From contig JAEZDJ010000065.1 in NCBI GenBank assembly GCA_023429565.1, positions 1 through 64,000 of the forward strand: DNA of 64,000 nt, read 5' to 3'. The stretch comes from Actinomycetes bacterium. GTDB taxonomy: Bacteria > Actinomycetota > Coriobacteriia > Coriobacteriales > Eggerthellaceae. Positions 63,239 to 64,000 of the stretch are shown piece after piece. Every line of letters begins with the position of its first letter. The stretch's first letter is position 1. Under the pieces are notes generated by a model. It worked only from the letters and a program-made list of their open reading frames with translations, had not been told where the DNA came from and did no database searches. The position numbers and the translations under genes are program-made.

Positions 63239-63856
63239 ATGGACCACCAAGGCCTGAAAGACAGCATCAGCCGAGCACCGAGCACATCGCGTCCCGCCCT
63301 GGAACGCCTGCTCCTACACGTCACCGCTGGTGATTTGGTCGTTCCTGATTGGCTCCCCTACCTTGACGGCGCAAAAAACCATCGAGATTTCTTCGACGCC
63401 ATTTACGGCGACGAGGAAAAGAAGGAAACCCTCGTCTGGGCCGAATGGGCGAAGATGTCACACAAGGGCTGGATCAACCGTTTTGAACCGGATATTTGTC
63501 TGCAGAATGTAATCATCGAAGCCGATGGACTGCCCATCGGCTTCGAAAGTGGGGTTATGCTGGCTCCCACAGGAAGTCGCGACACCCTCACGAACTTCTA
63601 CGTGTTCAAAAGCAATGCCTTCAACACGAGCGCGGCAGAGTTCGTCACATCCATCGGTGGCGCGTTCTGCTGCGCGGGATACGCCTTCTTAGGTGTCTAC
63701 GGCCTCTACCGATACCGAGGAAACGTCATCCTCGAAGGGTGGCAGGTTGAAAGGCCCCCTCGCCCATTACCCGACGTACTCACACCCGTTTCAGCAGATA
63801 GCATTTGTGAATCCTCGGATTGCGCTCGAAATCATGGGGAATGGTACTCGCGGTGA
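63239..63856 (+). CDS. Unrecognised protein downstream of module 2 (205 residues)
   Basis: The product MDHQGLKDSISRAPSTSRPA... has a conserved-looking core with WLPYLDGAKNHRDFF, WAKMSHKGWINRFEPD and APTGSRDTLTNFYVFKS, and a small-residue hydrophobic helix (GGAFCCAGYAFLGVYGLY). I do not recognise the family. ATG 63239 has AAGGAG 7 bp upstream, though an in-frame ATG lies at 63179. The last 25 codons are antisense to the rlmK 3' end, so the native stop may have been lost. Its place in the operon suggests a link to module 2. Confidence 0.6.
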   Translation: MDHQGLKDSISRAPSTSRPALERLLLHVTAGDLVVPDWLPYLDGAKNHRDFFDAIYGDEEKKETLVWAEWAKMSHKGWINRFEPDICLQNVIIEADGLPIGFESGVMLAPTGSRDTLTNFYVFKSNAFNTSAAEFVTSIGGAFCCAGYAFLGVYGLYRYRGNVILEGWQVERPPRPLPDVLTPVSADSICESSDCARNHGEWYSR

Positions 63857-64000
63857 TGTCCTCGATGGAGACGCCATACTTTGCCAAGGCGTCCACGTCG
63901 GGCTTGAAGGTGCGCAGATTGCACGAGAACACGGCTTCTCCACCCTCCGACAAAAGACGCGACACCCCTATCAGAAGCTCCACGTGATCACGCTGGACGT
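63780..64000 (-). CDS. 23S rRNA methyltransferase RlmK/RlmKL, C-terminal part
   Basis: The minus-strand frame runs off the right edge. It encodes VQRDHVELLIG, SEGGEAVFSCNLRTFKPD, IEDITASTIPHDF and RNPRIHKCYLLKRV. The end is characteristic of the RlmK domain (m7G2069 methyltransferase) of RlmKL or of a stand-alone RlmK. Only about 73 residues are visible. It is convergent with the preceding unknown gene and overlaps its tail by 77 bp. Confidence 0.85.
   Translation of the reverse strand, partial: VQRDHVELLIGVSRLLSEGGEAVFSCNLRTFKPDVDALAKYGVSIEDITASTIPHDFERNPRIHKCYLLKRV

Noticed and set aside
1..64000. CRISPR arrays, rRNA operons and prophage genes
   Set aside because: No regularly spaced repeats, rRNA-like sequence, integrase, capsid or tail genes were seen anywhere in the window.

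Overview
The window looks like chromosomal DNA from a GC-rich anaerobic actinobacterium of class Coriobacteriia, most probably family Eggerthellaceae. This rests on gene order and gene content, not on a marker gene. The content includes a Coriobacteria-style housekeeping block, paralogous soluble molybdopterin oxidoreductases with ferredoxin-type partners, and a LuxR regulator fused to a multi-span membrane domain. No genus can be assigned from the sequence alone.

Layout. (1) 1-2400 is a decayed edge. A repeat pair that resembles an insertion-sequence end abuts a 5'-truncated acyl-CoA dehydrogenase. A 3'-truncated class III CoA-transferase follows and runs into a TetR-type regulator. (2) 2487-22456 is almost entirely minus-strand housekeeping: rpmF-plsX-rnc-smc, an ABC exporter, recG-rsmD-coaD with a coiled-coil gene and yceD, fakA/asp23, a zinc-ribbon coiled-coil protein with a Nif3-like protein, and PHP phosphatase/cysteine desulfurase/rpe. 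rpmB is the one plus-strand gene in it. (3) 22644-25248 holds two plus-strand oddities: an MGMT-like protein whose active-site Cys is Gly, and a VanZ-RDD-NnrE fusion. (4) 25532-41001 is a long minus-strand run: scpA, scpB, rluB-like, tyrA, aroA, cmk, plsC, ispH, a DUF512 radical-SAM gene, der, plsY and gpsA, preceded by an M50 protease, trmL and a frameshifted ABC-F ATPase. (5) 41260-49982 mixes three tRNA genes (Val, CAU-anticodon, Asn), trpS, an esterase, small proteins and a tight plus-strand operon of FGGY kinase, HAD phosphatase and RuBisCO-like protein (RLP). (6) 50591-63856 is a catabolic/respiratory accessory island. It carries two paralogous modules of molybdopterin catalytic subunit plus ferredoxin-type subunit, an amidohydrolase with altered metal ligands, two MFS transporters, a membrane-LuxR regulator and two unrecognised proteins. 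The right edge is the C-terminus of rlmK/rlmKL.

How it fits together. The island resembles the substrate-specific reductase and dehydroxylase loci of gut Eggerthellaceae: an MFS importer, a membrane LuxR sensor-regulator, a cytoplasmic Mo/W-pterin enzyme without a Tat signal and a small dicluster ferredoxin. Catechol, pyrogallol-type or related aromatic substrates are plausible but unproven. The RLP operon has the kinase/enolase-like/phosphatase logic of a sugar-phosphate salvage route, but it matches no canonical methionine-salvage or apionate operon that I recognise. These two regions are the best candidates for undescribed biology.
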